Shown here one piece after another: positions 16,859-25,893 of a stretch of DNA of 64,000 nucleotides. The notes beneath the pieces are model-generated. The model searched no databases. It had not been told where the DNA came from and saw only the letters and a program-made list of their open reading frames with translations. The translations under genes were made by a program, and so were the position numbers. The DNA lies in assembly GCA_963676875.1 (NCBI GenBank), contig OY781436.1:3720001-3784000 (forward strand), in the 5' to 3' direction. Numbering within the stretch: position 1 is the first letter of the stretch; the number at the start of each line of letters is the position of its first letter. The DNA is from UBA6244 sp963676875 (GTDB lineage Bacteria > Bacteroidota > Bacteroidia > Bacteroidales > F082).

Positions 16859-17299
16859 TTAGCCAAACGAAATATCATCCGAGAGTTCGTTGATATCGTC
16901 AATGTGGTGCGGAAAGTGTTTTTTAAGTTTTGTGCCGGCTTGCTCTATTCCTTCTATCAGTCCTTCAAGGAACTCACCATTTTTAAACCTGTCGGCCATG
17001 AGTTGTTTGGTTTCTTCCCAAAAATTCTCAGGAACCTCTTTGTTGATACCCACATCGCCGATGATGGCAAATTTTTTGCTCCCTACGGCCAGGTATATGA
17101 GTACCCCATTTCTGAGGTGGGTTTGCTCCATTTTTAATTTGGTAAAAACAAAGGCTGCTCGGTCGAGTACGTCTCCCTCAACTTCGCTCTCAAGGTGCAC
17201 CCTAATCTCGCCTGAAGTATCATTTTCAGCGTTTAGGATGGCTTTTTTTATGGCAAGTTTATCTTCTTTTGAAAAAAATTTTCTGGCGTCAGAACCCAT
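16859..17299 (-). CDS. Soluble TPM-domain protein
   Basis: A 146-residue protein without a signal peptide, made of one TPM domain (FFSKEDKLAIKKAI, GEIRVHLESE, LRNGVLIYLAVGSKKFAIIGD). It is a shorter, cytoplasmic relative of its downstream neighbour. The gene lies 19 bases after lemA and 15 before the membrane-bound TPM gene, the standard order of this Bacteroidota cluster. Function is unknown beyond the family assignment. Confidence 0.87.
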   Translation of the reverse strand: MGSDARKFFSKEDKLAIKKAILNAENDTSGEIRVHLESEVEGDVLDRAAFVFTKLKMEQTHLRNGVLIYLAVGSKKFAIIGDVGINKEVPENFWEETKQLMADRFKNGEFLEGLIEGIEQAGTKLKKHFPHHIDDINELSDDISFG

Positions 17300-17318
17300 G
17301 ATATGTTATATTAAATGG

Positions 17319-17909
17319 TTAAAAGGAAACTTTTGGTGCATTTTCAGCGCCTGCCTGAGCAGAGAAATAGGGCTTGGGTGCAAATCCAAACATTCCGGCC
17401 AGCATGTTTTTTGGAAATAGCTTAATAAGGGTGTTGTACTCTTTTGTCGTTTCGTTAAACTTTTGTCTTTCAACAGTTATTCTATTTTCAGTTCCCTCTA
17501 GTTGGGCTTGTAATTCCAGAAAATTTTGGTTGGCTTTTAAATCCGGATATTTTTCCACCACTACCATCAACCTCGACAGAGCTCCTGTCAAGCCTTCCTG
17601 AGCTTGTTGAAATTTGGCAAACGATTCAGGGTTTAAATTATTGGCGTCGATGTTTACGGAAGTGGCCTTGGCACGAGCATTAATTACTCCTTCAAGGGTT
17701 TCTTTCTCATGCGATGCATATCCTTTTACCACTTCCACCAGATTGGGGATCAAATCAGCCCGGCGTTGATATACATTTTCTACCTGAGCCCATTGGCCAT
17801 CTACCATTTCCGATTTGGTAACCATGCCATTGTAGGTGCTTTTGATTGACGAGTATGCGATAAATACCACAACAACCAAAATAATTACTATTATCCAGCC
17901 TTTTTTCAT
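17319..17909 (-). CDS. lemA: LemA family protein
   Basis: The 196-residue protein has an N-terminal membrane helix (about 4-22) and a helical domain with the LemA signature WAQVENVYQRRADLIPNLV and VKGYASHEKETLE. LemA proteins are membrane-anchored helical-bundle proteins with the bulk of the chain outside the cytoplasmic membrane; their role is not settled. First gene of the lemA-TPM-TPM operon. Length is typical. Confidence 0.93.
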   Translation of the reverse strand: MKKGWIIVIILVVVVFIAYSSIKSTYNGMVTKSEMVDGQWAQVENVYQRRADLIPNLVEVVKGYASHEKETLEGVINARAKATSVNIDANNLNPESFAKFQQAQEGLTGALSRLMVVVEKYPDLKANQNFLELQAQLEGTENRITVERQKFNETTKEYNTLIKLFPKNMLAGMFGFAPKPYFSAQAGAENAPKVSF

Positions 17910-18141
17910 CGTTAGTTTTTTATTTTGTTAAACACTAAAATTTAATCTGTTGGCTAAAAAAATCTACGCCATTTCTTTTAGTTCTTTTTACATGATACAG
18001 AAATAGCCAGTTGGCTAAATTAATGGAAATTTTTAACCCGGATGAAAGAGATGATAACTTATCGGCATTTTTACTCAAAAATAGCGAATGAAATCAGATA
18101 AATATCAACGTGATACAGGTCATAAGATTTTTATTTTAGCT

Positions 18142-18177
18142 AAAAAATGCCGCCCTCAACGAAGGCAGCATTTTTTT
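18142..18177 (-). terminator. Terminator of the LamG/beta-helix gene
   Basis: A stem of AAAAAATGC-GCC type with its complement GGC-GCATTTTTT (one mismatch) around a 9-base loop, 18 bases after the stop codon at 18195. T-tracts flank both sides, so it can end transcription on either strand. Confidence 0.8.
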
Positions 18178-18194
18178 AATCCAAATCAAATCAA

Positions 18195-21100
18195 CTATCT
18201 TTTTATCAGCTTGCTGATCGACCTACCTGAAGAACCGGATACTTGCAAAAAGTAAACTCCGGTTTTTAGCTGTGAGGTGTTGTAGTGCAGTGTATGCGAG
18301 CCACTTGAAAGCTCACCCTCAAATACTGTTTCCACGCGGCTTCCCAACGAGTTGAAGACTTCCACCTTAACTTCTCTTCTTGTAGCTATTTCCAGGTCAA
18401 TGGTAGTTTCTGTGCTTGTTGGGTTGGGATGAATGTTTTGAATAACAGGTTGTAAAGCTGTGTTCTCATTGATTCCCACACCACTATGATTGGTAAAATG
18501 GATGCCATCCAACCAAAGTTGGAATCCCCAGTCCCAGGTGTCCACATTTATTTCCAGATAGGCCATGTTTTCAAATGAGATATTTCCTGAGGATGTGCGG
18601 GTCCAGCCGTCGCCACCGGCTAAAGGCATTACCAATTCTATCCAGTTGCCAATGCTGGCATTTACCATAGACAGCGATCCGGTGTATCGGTAGTAGTCGC
18701 CACAGTTGTTTCCCAATTGTACATAAAACTGCTGAAATTGGCCAGAATGTGGGTTTTCGGTTTTTATCCAAAAACTCAGGGAGTCCGATTCAAGTAGCGT
18801 CCAATCGGCCATTCTGCCTTCAGTGGGCCAATAATGTGGTATCACATCAAATCCACCTTCGGTGTTGACATACAAAGAAGCTTCACCGACTTTAAAGTCA
18901 TTCTCGTCCCAGCTAAGTGTGGTAGGTTGCCCGTCTTCCACAAATACGGTCCAGAACGAATTGGATTCTTCTGCAAGATCTGCCGGTGGTACAATTTCGA
19001 AACTTATGGCGGAAGGATAGTAGGGTGTGTAGTCAACCAACCCGAGGTTAGCATCATCGTTTTTGTCTATGATTTTACAATCGATAAGTGAAACGTTATC
19101 CGGGAAATAGTTGTTCTCTGCATAGAGGTCTTCTCCAGATTGGTTGTTGATAAAGCTCGAGGCGGCATTGCCAAAGTTGTTTTCGGTGATGGTGTCGGAG
19201 GTTGACTCATCTTCAATGTAAATATCGGTATTGTTGTAGGCAAAGACATTTGTTTTTACCCTGAGTTCTTCCGTCAAAATGGCACTTATGGCTTCACTGT
19301 TCGAATTAAATGTGTTTCCCGAAATAAGGACATCATACGACTTTCTATTGGTGTAGCCGGGCAAACCGGAGGAGCCTCCTTCCCAAAGTTCTATCCCTGT
19401 GGTGTTGCCGCTGATTACATTGTTGGTTATCACATTTTCAAATCCGCGATCGATGGCTATACCACTGGCGCGGTTGTTATTTATCTGATTTCCCTCCACG
19501 ATCAGGTTGTCTGAATAACCAAGCCATAAACCGTAGTGACTATAATCGCAGATATTGTTTTCAAACACATTGCCGTCAGTAAATACCGATTCAATGGCAT
19601 TGTGTGGCGACCAGGAGCAATCGTTGTTGCCAAAATAGTTGTTGCTAGGCGGAAAATCAGGAATGGCATTGGTCATGGTTTTGTTTTCATTGGTGAAAAT
19701 GCCATCGCCCCCATACGAAAAGTCGTTGCCTTCTACATAGTTTTCTCTGGAGAAGAACAACAAAATGGCGGCACAGTCACTAGGATCGGTTTCGCGGTTT
19801 GCATATGAACAATCGTTGTTTACAATAGTACAGCTATCTGTATGGAACATCCTGATGCCGTAACCTGTATTCCAGGAGAAATTGTTGTCGTGGGCATTAA
19901 TGCTGTCGCAGGTGTACATGGCTACGCCGTCGTTTTGGAATTGCATGGTGTTATCGAAAATTTCCACCTTGCGGCTCTCGCTCAACAACACGCCTCCTCC
20001 CAATGCATTGTCGATGTCGTGCCAAATATGAATCCATCCGATCTGATCCATTTTATTGTTTGAAAAATTGTTGTTTGAAATGGTAATTTCTTGTGAATTA
20101 GTTGCTTTGATGGCGTAGAAATACTCCGAAATGGTATCAAAGTTTGAAATATTGATGTAAGAAGCGTCTTGCAACTTAATAAAATATCCTGTAAAAGCCT
20201 GACCTGATGCTTGAATGCCATTGCCGTCCAAAGCGATGTTAGTGCAATTGGACAGTTGAATGATACCGTCTTCTTCGGGGTCGGCAATATTGTATGGGCC
20301 GCCCATCAGGGTGTAGTCGAGGTTGCTTTCCAGAGTCATGTTGTTAATTACCGGAATATGTTCGTTGGCCAATTCCTCAGCCTGTGTGGCAGTAACGGGA
20401 TAGTCGAGGATGATAAAACGGTCGAGATCGGCTTCCAGCGACTGGGTTGTTTCATCACCTCCCACCTGAAAATCCGTAGCGTTAACTGATGGGAAGTTGG
20501 ATGGGCCGGCTCCGATATTTTGAGCCACAAGAATGCCGTCGATGTACATTTGGACAGCTTCCTCGGTGTTGCCGGCTTGGTTGTCCCAGGTATGAACCAC
20601 ATGAACCCATTGATTGTCTTGCCATCCGGATACGTCATATGAAGCCATCAGTTGTTGGGTGCCGTTATAATTGAAAATGGTTTCTAAAACTCCTGATCCA
20701 TTGGTAGCTATTTGAATGCCGCCATCGCCGCCATATTTCAAGATGGTATGGTTGGCAGCATTTCCCGACCAATCAGGTTTGATAAAATAGGAAAGAGTGC
20801 CCTTGAATTCATTGATATTTCCTGAACTTGCGTATTTTAATGTGTTGGATGCCGGAAAATAGGCTCCCTGCCCCGTTTTGCCGTTGGAGTAGGTAATGGG
20901 CGCAACACTATTGTATTCGGAAGGTGTTTCACCACACGCGCCATTCGGATGATTTTCAAATTCCAGGTAGAGTTCCGAATAAACAAGGGGAGGAGTATAT
21001 TCGTTGTAAAGGTTAAGTATTTCGTTAGCATCAAGCTGCACATCTCTGATAATCAATCGATCGAGCATGGCGTTAAGTGAATGGGCATTGGATTGGCCAC

Positions 21101-22349
21101 CAATTTGAAATTCACTATCGCTGATAGCATGTATGTTGGAGGCGGAAACCGTTGGGTCGTTTTGTCCTGCAAGTACCCCGTCGATATACAATATCAAAGC
21201 CTCCTGATTGGTGGAAGCGTTGGCATTCCATGTGCAGGCGATATGATGCCATTCATCACTATTCCAGTTGCTTACATCGTATGTAGCCGACAATTGGTTG
21301 CTTCCTGCGCCGCGATTCACCAAACAGGTTATTTCATTGGAGGAAGATTTTTCAATCAACATGCCATTGGTAGCACCATAATAGAACAGGATATGTTCGG
21401 TGTTGTCAGCTCCGTTCCAGTCCGGCTTTATCCAGGTGATGAAACTGCCCAACAGGTCGTTGATGTTTTCATCGCTTTCATACCTTAATTGGTTGTTGTC
21501 AGGAAAATGTGCTCCCTGTCCAAATGTACCTGTATTGTAGGTGATCGGATAATTTTGATCGTAGTAGGAGGGGGTTTCTCCACTGAAACCTGTCAGGTTG
21601 TTTTCAAACTCCAACACCAAATCATCGGGAGTGGTCATGTTGTTGTACAGGTCGGCTACTTGTTGGTCAGTTAGTTGATAATCAAATATTACATAGCTGT
21701 CCAGATAGGATTCCAGCGAACTGCTGCCACCTGTTCCTCCCACTTGAAAAGCATCGTCATCAATCAAATGGATATTGTTTTTATCTCTTCCTGGGTTGTT
21801 CTGAGCCACCCTCACGCCATTTACATACACTTGCAAAGCTTCCTCGTTGGTGGCTGCGTTCTTATTCCAGGTATGTACCACATGATACCATTGGTCGTCG
21901 CTCCAGTTGCTGGTGTTGAAGTTGGCATAAAGCTCACCTGATCCCTGACCCACATTGAGCAACGAAACGTAATAACCTCCACCATCGGTGCCAAATAGCA
22001 TGCCTCCGGAACCTCCGTATTTAAATATCCGGTGTTCATTGTGGTCGCCATTCCACACCGGTTTAATCCAGTAGGCCATGGAGCCTTCCAGTTCGCTAAT
22101 GTTTTCTTCGCCATACCATACCTGATTGTTGGGAGGAAAATAGGCCGCTTTCCCCACCAATCCGTATTGATATGTTACCGGGAAGTTGATGTCGTAGAAA
22201 GTAGGTATTTCGCCGTCTTCACCGGTGAGTTCGTCTTCAAAATTGAGGTGCAGTAGTTCCATTTGTCCGATTACCTTTTGGGTAAGTGTCATAAAAAAGA
22301 AACAGGCAAGTAAAATACCTGAATAACGTAGGGTTTTTGATGTGTTCAT
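18195..22349 (-). CDS. Giant secreted protein: three LamG domains, parallel beta-helix, carbohydrate-binding-like domain, T9SS sorting domain
   Basis: 1384 residues from the ATG at 22349, which opens a clean signal peptide (MNTSKTLRYSGILLACFFF); an earlier ATG at 22388 adds an unsuited front. Three concanavalin-like LamG domains of about 200 residues follow (about 30-240, 245-450, 460-660). Each carries a GE(I/T)P-Y start and a W.GD/W.G centre, so they arose by internal duplication. A right-handed beta-helix region (about 680-1060) is rich in Asn ladders such as NNRASGIAI and NNFS. A beta-sandwich (about 1110-1290) resembles carbohydrate-binding domains. The last 80 residues (NIHPNPTSTETTI ... 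GVYFLQV) are a T9SS type A sorting domain. Probably a cell-surface or secreted polysaccharide-binding or lyase-like protein; no catalytic site can be assigned. Confidence 0.88.
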   Translation of the reverse strand: MNTSKTLRYSGILLACFFFMTLTQKVIGQMELLHLNFEDELTGEDGEIPTFYDINFPVTYQYGLVGKAAYFPPNNQVWYGEENISELEGSMAYWIKPVWNGDHNEHRIFKYGGSGGMLFGTDGGGYYVSLLNVGQGSGELYANFNTSNWSDDQWYHVVHTWNKNAATNEEALQVYVNGVRVAQNNPGRDKNNIHLIDDDAFQVGGTGGSSSLESYLDSYVIFDYQLTDQQVADLYNNMTTPDDLVLEFENNLTGFSGETPSYYDQNYPITYNTGTFGQGAHFPDNNQLRYESDENINDLLGSFITWIKPDWNGADNTEHILFYYGATNGMLIEKSSSNEITCLVNRGAGSNQLSATYDVSNWNSDEWHHIACTWNANASTNQEALILYIDGVLAGQNDPTVSASNIHAISDSEFQIGGQSNAHSLNAMLDRLIIRDVQLDANEILNLYNEYTPPLVYSELYLEFENHPNGACGETPSEYNSVAPITYSNGKTGQGAYFPASNTLKYASSGNINEFKGTLSYFIKPDWSGNAANHTILKYGGDGGIQIATNGSGVLETIFNYNGTQQLMASYDVSGWQDNQWVHVVHTWDNQAGNTEEAVQMYIDGILVAQNIGAGPSNFPSVNATDFQVGGDETTQSLEADLDRFIILDYPVTATQAEELANEHIPVINNMTLESNLDYTLMGGPYNIADPEEDGIIQLSNCTNIALDGNGIQASGQAFTGYFIKLQDASYINISNFDTISEYFYAIKATNSQEITISNNNFSNNKMDQIGWIHIWHDIDNALGGGVLLSESRKVEIFDNTMQFQNDGVAMYTCDSINAHDNNFSWNTGYGIRMFHTDSCTIVNNDCSYANRETDPSDCAAILLFFSRENYVEGNDFSYGGDGIFTNENKTMTNAIPDFPPSNNYFGNNDCSWSPHNAIESVFTDGNVFENNICDYSHYGLWLGYSDNLIVEGNQINNNRASGIAIDRGFENVITNNVISGNTTGIELWEGGSSGLPGYTNRKSYDVLISGNTFNSNSEAISAILTEELRVKTNVFAYNNTDIYIEDESTSDTITENNFGNAASSFINNQSGEDLYAENNYFPDNVSLIDCKIIDKNDDANLGLVDYTPYYPSAISFEIVPPADLAEESNSFWTVFVEDGQPTTLSWDENDFKVGEASLYVNTEGGFDVIPHYWPTEGRMADWTLLESDSLSFWIKTENPHSGQFQQFYVQLGNNCGDYYRYTGSLSMVNASIGNWIELVMPLAGGDGWTRTSSGNISFENMAYLEINVDTWDWGFQLWLDGIHFTNHSGVGINENTALQPVIQNIHPNPTSTETTIDLEIATRREVKVEVFNSLGSRVETVFEGELSSGSHTLHYNTSQLKTGVYFLQVSGSSGRSISKLIKR

Positions 22350-22763
22350 GGAAATTAATTTTATCGGGTTAATGATGATGGAATACATAAGGTGCTAACT
22401 TGAAAATCTGTTGCAAGAATTCGTTTGTCGGGGGGTGTCACATTTATTCATGTTGTATTTGTATCTTTTTTTGGGTGAATTTTTAAATAAAATTCGCTAA
22501 AAATAATGGATTAGCTGTGGTTCAGGTGCGTTTCAGAAGCGTTTTGTATTCGTGGCATGCGTTTTATATGAGTTGCAAAAACTTGTAAAAACCTAAAAAA
22601 CAGTTGGGTAATGCTGTGTTAAATTCAACACAGATTTTGCAGGCCTTTAATAGAACATCCATTAATTTGCAGGTTCATGAAGGCAATGGGTATCTTGGGT
22701 TGAAAGCATGCCTCAGCGTGATGGCATTCAACGATCATTCTATTTCTTTCAAAGCAAATTAAG
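22350..22763. other. Divergent intergenic region with GCGTTTC-type elements
   Basis: 414 bases between the LamG gene and the membrane-protein gene, which point away from each other. It includes CGTTTCAGAAGCGTTTTG at 22529-22546, similar to a site at 27958-27975 upstream of the TPR regulators. It also has a possible plus-strand promoter (TTG at 22637-22639, TTAATTTG at 22662-22669) for the downstream gene. Confidence 0.4.
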
Positions 22764-23636
22764 ATGGATCATTTTAGTCAAAAAATAGTTACAGACATGG
22801 AAATAACCGATACTCCGGATAGCGACAACGAAGAAAGAAGAAACCAGAAAATGCTTTTGTCGGGAACTATATTGTATAACTCGTTATTAGCTTTTTTACT
22901 TTCAGCCCTCCTAATTTTTATGTTGGAGAATTCCTTGAAATATATGTGGGCATACATTTATAATTATCCGGTAGATATTCACCACTTTCAAATATCTTAC
23001 CTAATTGAAAATTCCAGGTGGAGTTTCCAATCGGTAATGGCGGTTTTCGTTTCTGTTCCTTTTACGATTGGTTTTTTGGGATTTATTGCAGCATTCATAT
23101 TACATCTACGCCCTAAAGCCACCGGCAGGTATAAGGTTTGGCTCATTTGGTTTTCATTTCAGGCCATATCTTTTTTGGTGTTTGATATATTTCTGGGAAC
23201 AATGGTTTATGAAGGGATAGGATTTGCATTGGCTTGGTTTTATCCGGGAACCTTCGAGATAATGGCCATCATGTTTTTTTGTTTAGTGGGCATGGTGGTG
23301 TTGATTAAGTACTATGCTCGATATTTTTTTCAATCGGCCAATATATACTATGATCAACTTACTGAAAATGATTATCCACTATTTATTACAGCTCAGGCAT
23401 TGGTTCCTTATCTGTTAGGTTTTTTGTTTTTAGCTGTGTTCTTTTGGTTTAATTTTTCCTTAAAACAATGGGTAGCATTGGGTGGTATGGGTTTGCTGTT
23501 AATCGTTATTATCTTTGCTGCCGATCCGGACAAACTCATTTCCTTCGACCCTCGGAAACGCAATACCAACCCTTATATGTTATTAATTTTCCCGCTTTTA
23601 GTTTTAGCTGTATCCTTTTGGTATTTGTATTGGTAG
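22764..23636 (+). CDS. Polytopic membrane protein of unknown function
   Basis: The 290-residue protein has a charged N-terminus of about 30 residues and then about seven membrane helices (roughly 31-53, 86-115, 123-148, 152-183, 210-232, 236-255, 271-290). The last helix ends at the C-terminus. I recognise no family motif. An internal ATG at 22800 is an alternative start. It stands alone: divergent from the LamG gene and convergent with the first TPR regulator. Confidence 0.7.
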   Translation: MDHFSQKIVTDMEITDTPDSDNEERRNQKMLLSGTILYNSLLAFLLSALLIFMLENSLKYMWAYIYNYPVDIHHFQISYLIENSRWSFQSVMAVFVSVPFTIGFLGFIAAFILHLRPKATGRYKVWLIWFSFQAISFLVFDIFLGTMVYEGIGFALAWFYPGTFEIMAIMFFCLVGMVVLIKYYARYFFQSANIYYDQLTENDYPLFITAQALVPYLLGFLFLAVFFWFNFSLKQWVALGGMGLLLIVIIFAADPDKLISFDPRKRNTNPYMLLIFPLLVLAVSFWYLYW

Positions 23637-23680
23637 TTATGCCAACTATAAAATTGAAGTTAGCATTACGCTGTTTATGT

Positions 23681-23746
23681 ATAATGCCGATATAGAATTG
23701 AAGAGGTTATAGGAGCGAAGCGAACATAAAGCTCATCTCAATTCAT
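23681..23746. repeat. Left copy of an inverted repeat enclosing the two TPR-HTH genes
   Basis: Two blocks, 23681-23703 and 23727-23746, match the reverse complement of 28458-28480 and 28427-28446 with one mismatch each. The spacer between blocks is 23 bases here and 11 in the right copy. It lies between the membrane-protein stop and the first regulator's stop. Confidence 0.8.
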
Positions 23747-23767
23747 AATCGGTACTATGTACTCAGT

Positions 23768-25567
23768 TTAAATTCTCTGCTGGGTGTACCCAATCAACTT
23801 TTCGTAAAGTTCATCGTTGTCGTTTACATTTAATCGTTGACGGAGTCTAAATTTTGCCGATCTGAGGCTGTTGGGTGTCTGAAGTGTGGCGGCAGCAATT
23901 TCGGCGTTGGTTAGTTTCATTAGAATATAACAAGATAGTCGGAAATCCGATAGGGAAATTCCCGGTTCTTCGTTAAAAAAGTTAGCACGAAAGAAAGGGT
24001 ATTGTATGGTAAAGTTTTCTTCAAAAATATTCCAGTTTTCTTCTACCGAGAAACTGCTCACTTCTACTAATTGACTGTTAATCAATCTTAAACCTTCCTT
24101 GTTGGCGTAGGGTTTTAATGTTTTTATGGAAGATATTAGTTTTTCAACCAGTATGGCATTGTGCATGATGTTTTTGTTGCTTATTTCCACAATCCTTTTG
24201 TTCTCTGCAATGGTGCGTTCTGCCGCCATTTTTTCGAGTTCCATTAGTCTATGGGAAGTTTCCAGATGTAAAAGCTGTTCACTGTTGAAATTCTGTTTCA
24301 TCTTATACCTTTTGTATCCTGTAACCAAAGTCCATCCCAATGATAAGGCCAATAACGAGGCTAATCCTGCAATAATAAGTATGATTCGTTTTCTTTTTTT
24401 CTCATTTTCCAACATGATGGTCTGAAAATCAATTTTTTGTTTTAGATTATTCTGAATCAGGATGTTTTCTGATTCCACATAACCCTCTACAATGTTGTAA
24501 ATGTCAGAATTTTCGTTTGCGTTGTATGCTGACGTTTGATTTTCGTAAGCAATCATTAAATCATTGAATGCCTTTTTGGAATTACCCAAACGCATGTTAA
24601 TTTTGGCCAATAAAAAATAAAAATCTTGCATTATTATGGGATGGTCCATCCTTACTGTTTCTTTTTCAATATTCTTCAATATCTTTTTGGCGGTAACATA
24701 TGCTCCTTCATCAAAATAAGTTTTTGCAAGACTGATTTCTTGCTGGATAACAAAAAATGTTTTGTGTTGTTTTTCAAATTCTTTGCTTGAAAGATTGTAA
24801 TAGTAACGTGCACTGTCAATTGAACCATTTTTTTTATCAGCGTAATAAACATTAGCCAAATTCGAGTATAATATCCCCATCCGGTAGGGCGATAGCTCAA
24901 TTTTTTTGCTTAGGGCCAAGTTTTGTCGAATGAGTTGAAGTGCTTCCTTATGAGCTCCTGTGAAGATCAGTGCATTTGAAAGTCCATCGCTGATATGACT
25001 AATTAAATAATCATCATGGGCATCTTTGGCATCGCGAAATGCATCTCTATAATATTCAATGGATTTCTTGTAACTTTTCAAAATGTAGTAGGTTAAGCCT
25101 AAGTTGTATTTCGTTTTAGCTAACTTTTTCTTCGACTGGGGCTTTTGGATATGTGTGATATAATAAAGCCCATCCAGATAATGCTTTAAGGCATCGGCGT
25201 TGTTGCCCTGGCGTAATTCCAAATTCCCCAAACCCATCCATACATCATACATCATACTGCTGTCATTTGAAGAGATAGAATATTTTTCTGCTTTGCGCAG
25301 GTATTCTTCGGACTGATCATATTCTCCCATTTCCATTTTGTAATTGGAATACAAGAGATTCACGCGAGCCCTTCTCTTTGTACTATCCGGACTCTGTTTT
25401 ACTAACATGCTCGCTGTATCTATGTATGACTTCATGACTTTAATGTCCTCCAGCAAGTACACTTTTGCACTATCGATCATTCGTTGAAACATTGAATCAG
25501 CTTGCGAAATCCCAAACTTCACATTCAAAAATAGCATTCCAACTAAGAGTAGATATTTTACTTTCAT
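23768..25567 (-). CDS. Membrane-spanning TPR-HTH transcriptional regulator, copy 1
   Basis: A 599-residue protein. A signal peptide (about 1-22) is followed by a long TPR array (about 25-370, with repeats such as YDQSEEYLRKAEKYS and YKKSIEYYRDAFRDAK), one membrane helix (about 389-411), a coiled coil (about 420-470) and a C-terminal helix-turn-helix (about 545-590) with TNAEIAAATLQTPNSLRSAK. The layout puts the sensor in the periplasm and the DNA-binding end in the cytoplasm. Such one-component regulators occur across Bacteroidota; the signal and targets here are unknown. It is a close paralogue of the next gene, most similar in the last 130 residues. Confidence 0.82.
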   Translation of the reverse strand: MKVKYLLLVGMLFLNVKFGISQADSMFQRMIDSAKVYLLEDIKVMKSYIDTASMLVKQSPDSTKRRARVNLLYSNYKMEMGEYDQSEEYLRKAEKYSISSNDSSMMYDVWMGLGNLELRQGNNADALKHYLDGLYYITHIQKPQSKKKLAKTKYNLGLTYYILKSYKKSIEYYRDAFRDAKDAHDDYLISHISDGLSNALIFTGAHKEALQLIRQNLALSKKIELSPYRMGILYSNLANVYYADKKNGSIDSARYYYNLSSKEFEKQHKTFFVIQQEISLAKTYFDEGAYVTAKKILKNIEKETVRMDHPIIMQDFYFLLAKINMRLGNSKKAFNDLMIAYENQTSAYNANENSDIYNIVEGYVESENILIQNNLKQKIDFQTIMLENEKKRKRIILIIAGLASLLALSLGWTLVTGYKRYKMKQNFNSEQLLHLETSHRLMELEKMAAERTIAENKRIVEISNKNIMHNAILVEKLISSIKTLKPYANKEGLRLINSQLVEVSSFSVEENWNIFEENFTIQYPFFRANFFNEEPGISLSDFRLSCYILMKLTNAEIAAATLQTPNSLRSAKFRLRQRLNVNDNDELYEKLIGYTQQRI

Positions 25568-25893
25568 ATCAAAGAGCTTTCATATACTTGAAAACCGATG
25601 AAGAGCCGCATGGTTCAGAGGGTAATTACTAAAATCTTTTTTGTTCATCAATTCAGACATTTATTCTTGCTCTTTCCGTAACAAACTCATACCAATCGGT
25701 TCTTATTCTTTTCAATATTTTAATACATTATTTTCATCAGTCATCTATCAGCAATAAAAATATACAAGGTAAGCATAAATAGTAAATAACACGATTTTCA
25801 TTTTAATTTATTTTATACGCATATATGATAAAAAACCCTGTTGTTGGTTTAGTCAATACCCTTTTTTTATCTTCGCCGGTCATTTCCCCCGCT
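25568..25893. other. AT-rich spacer between the paralogous regulators
   Basis: 326 bases with no coding frame of note; it must hold the promoter of copy 1. No clear TAnnTTTG box or strong inverted repeat was seen. The length argues that the two regulators are transcribed separately. Confidence 0.4.
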
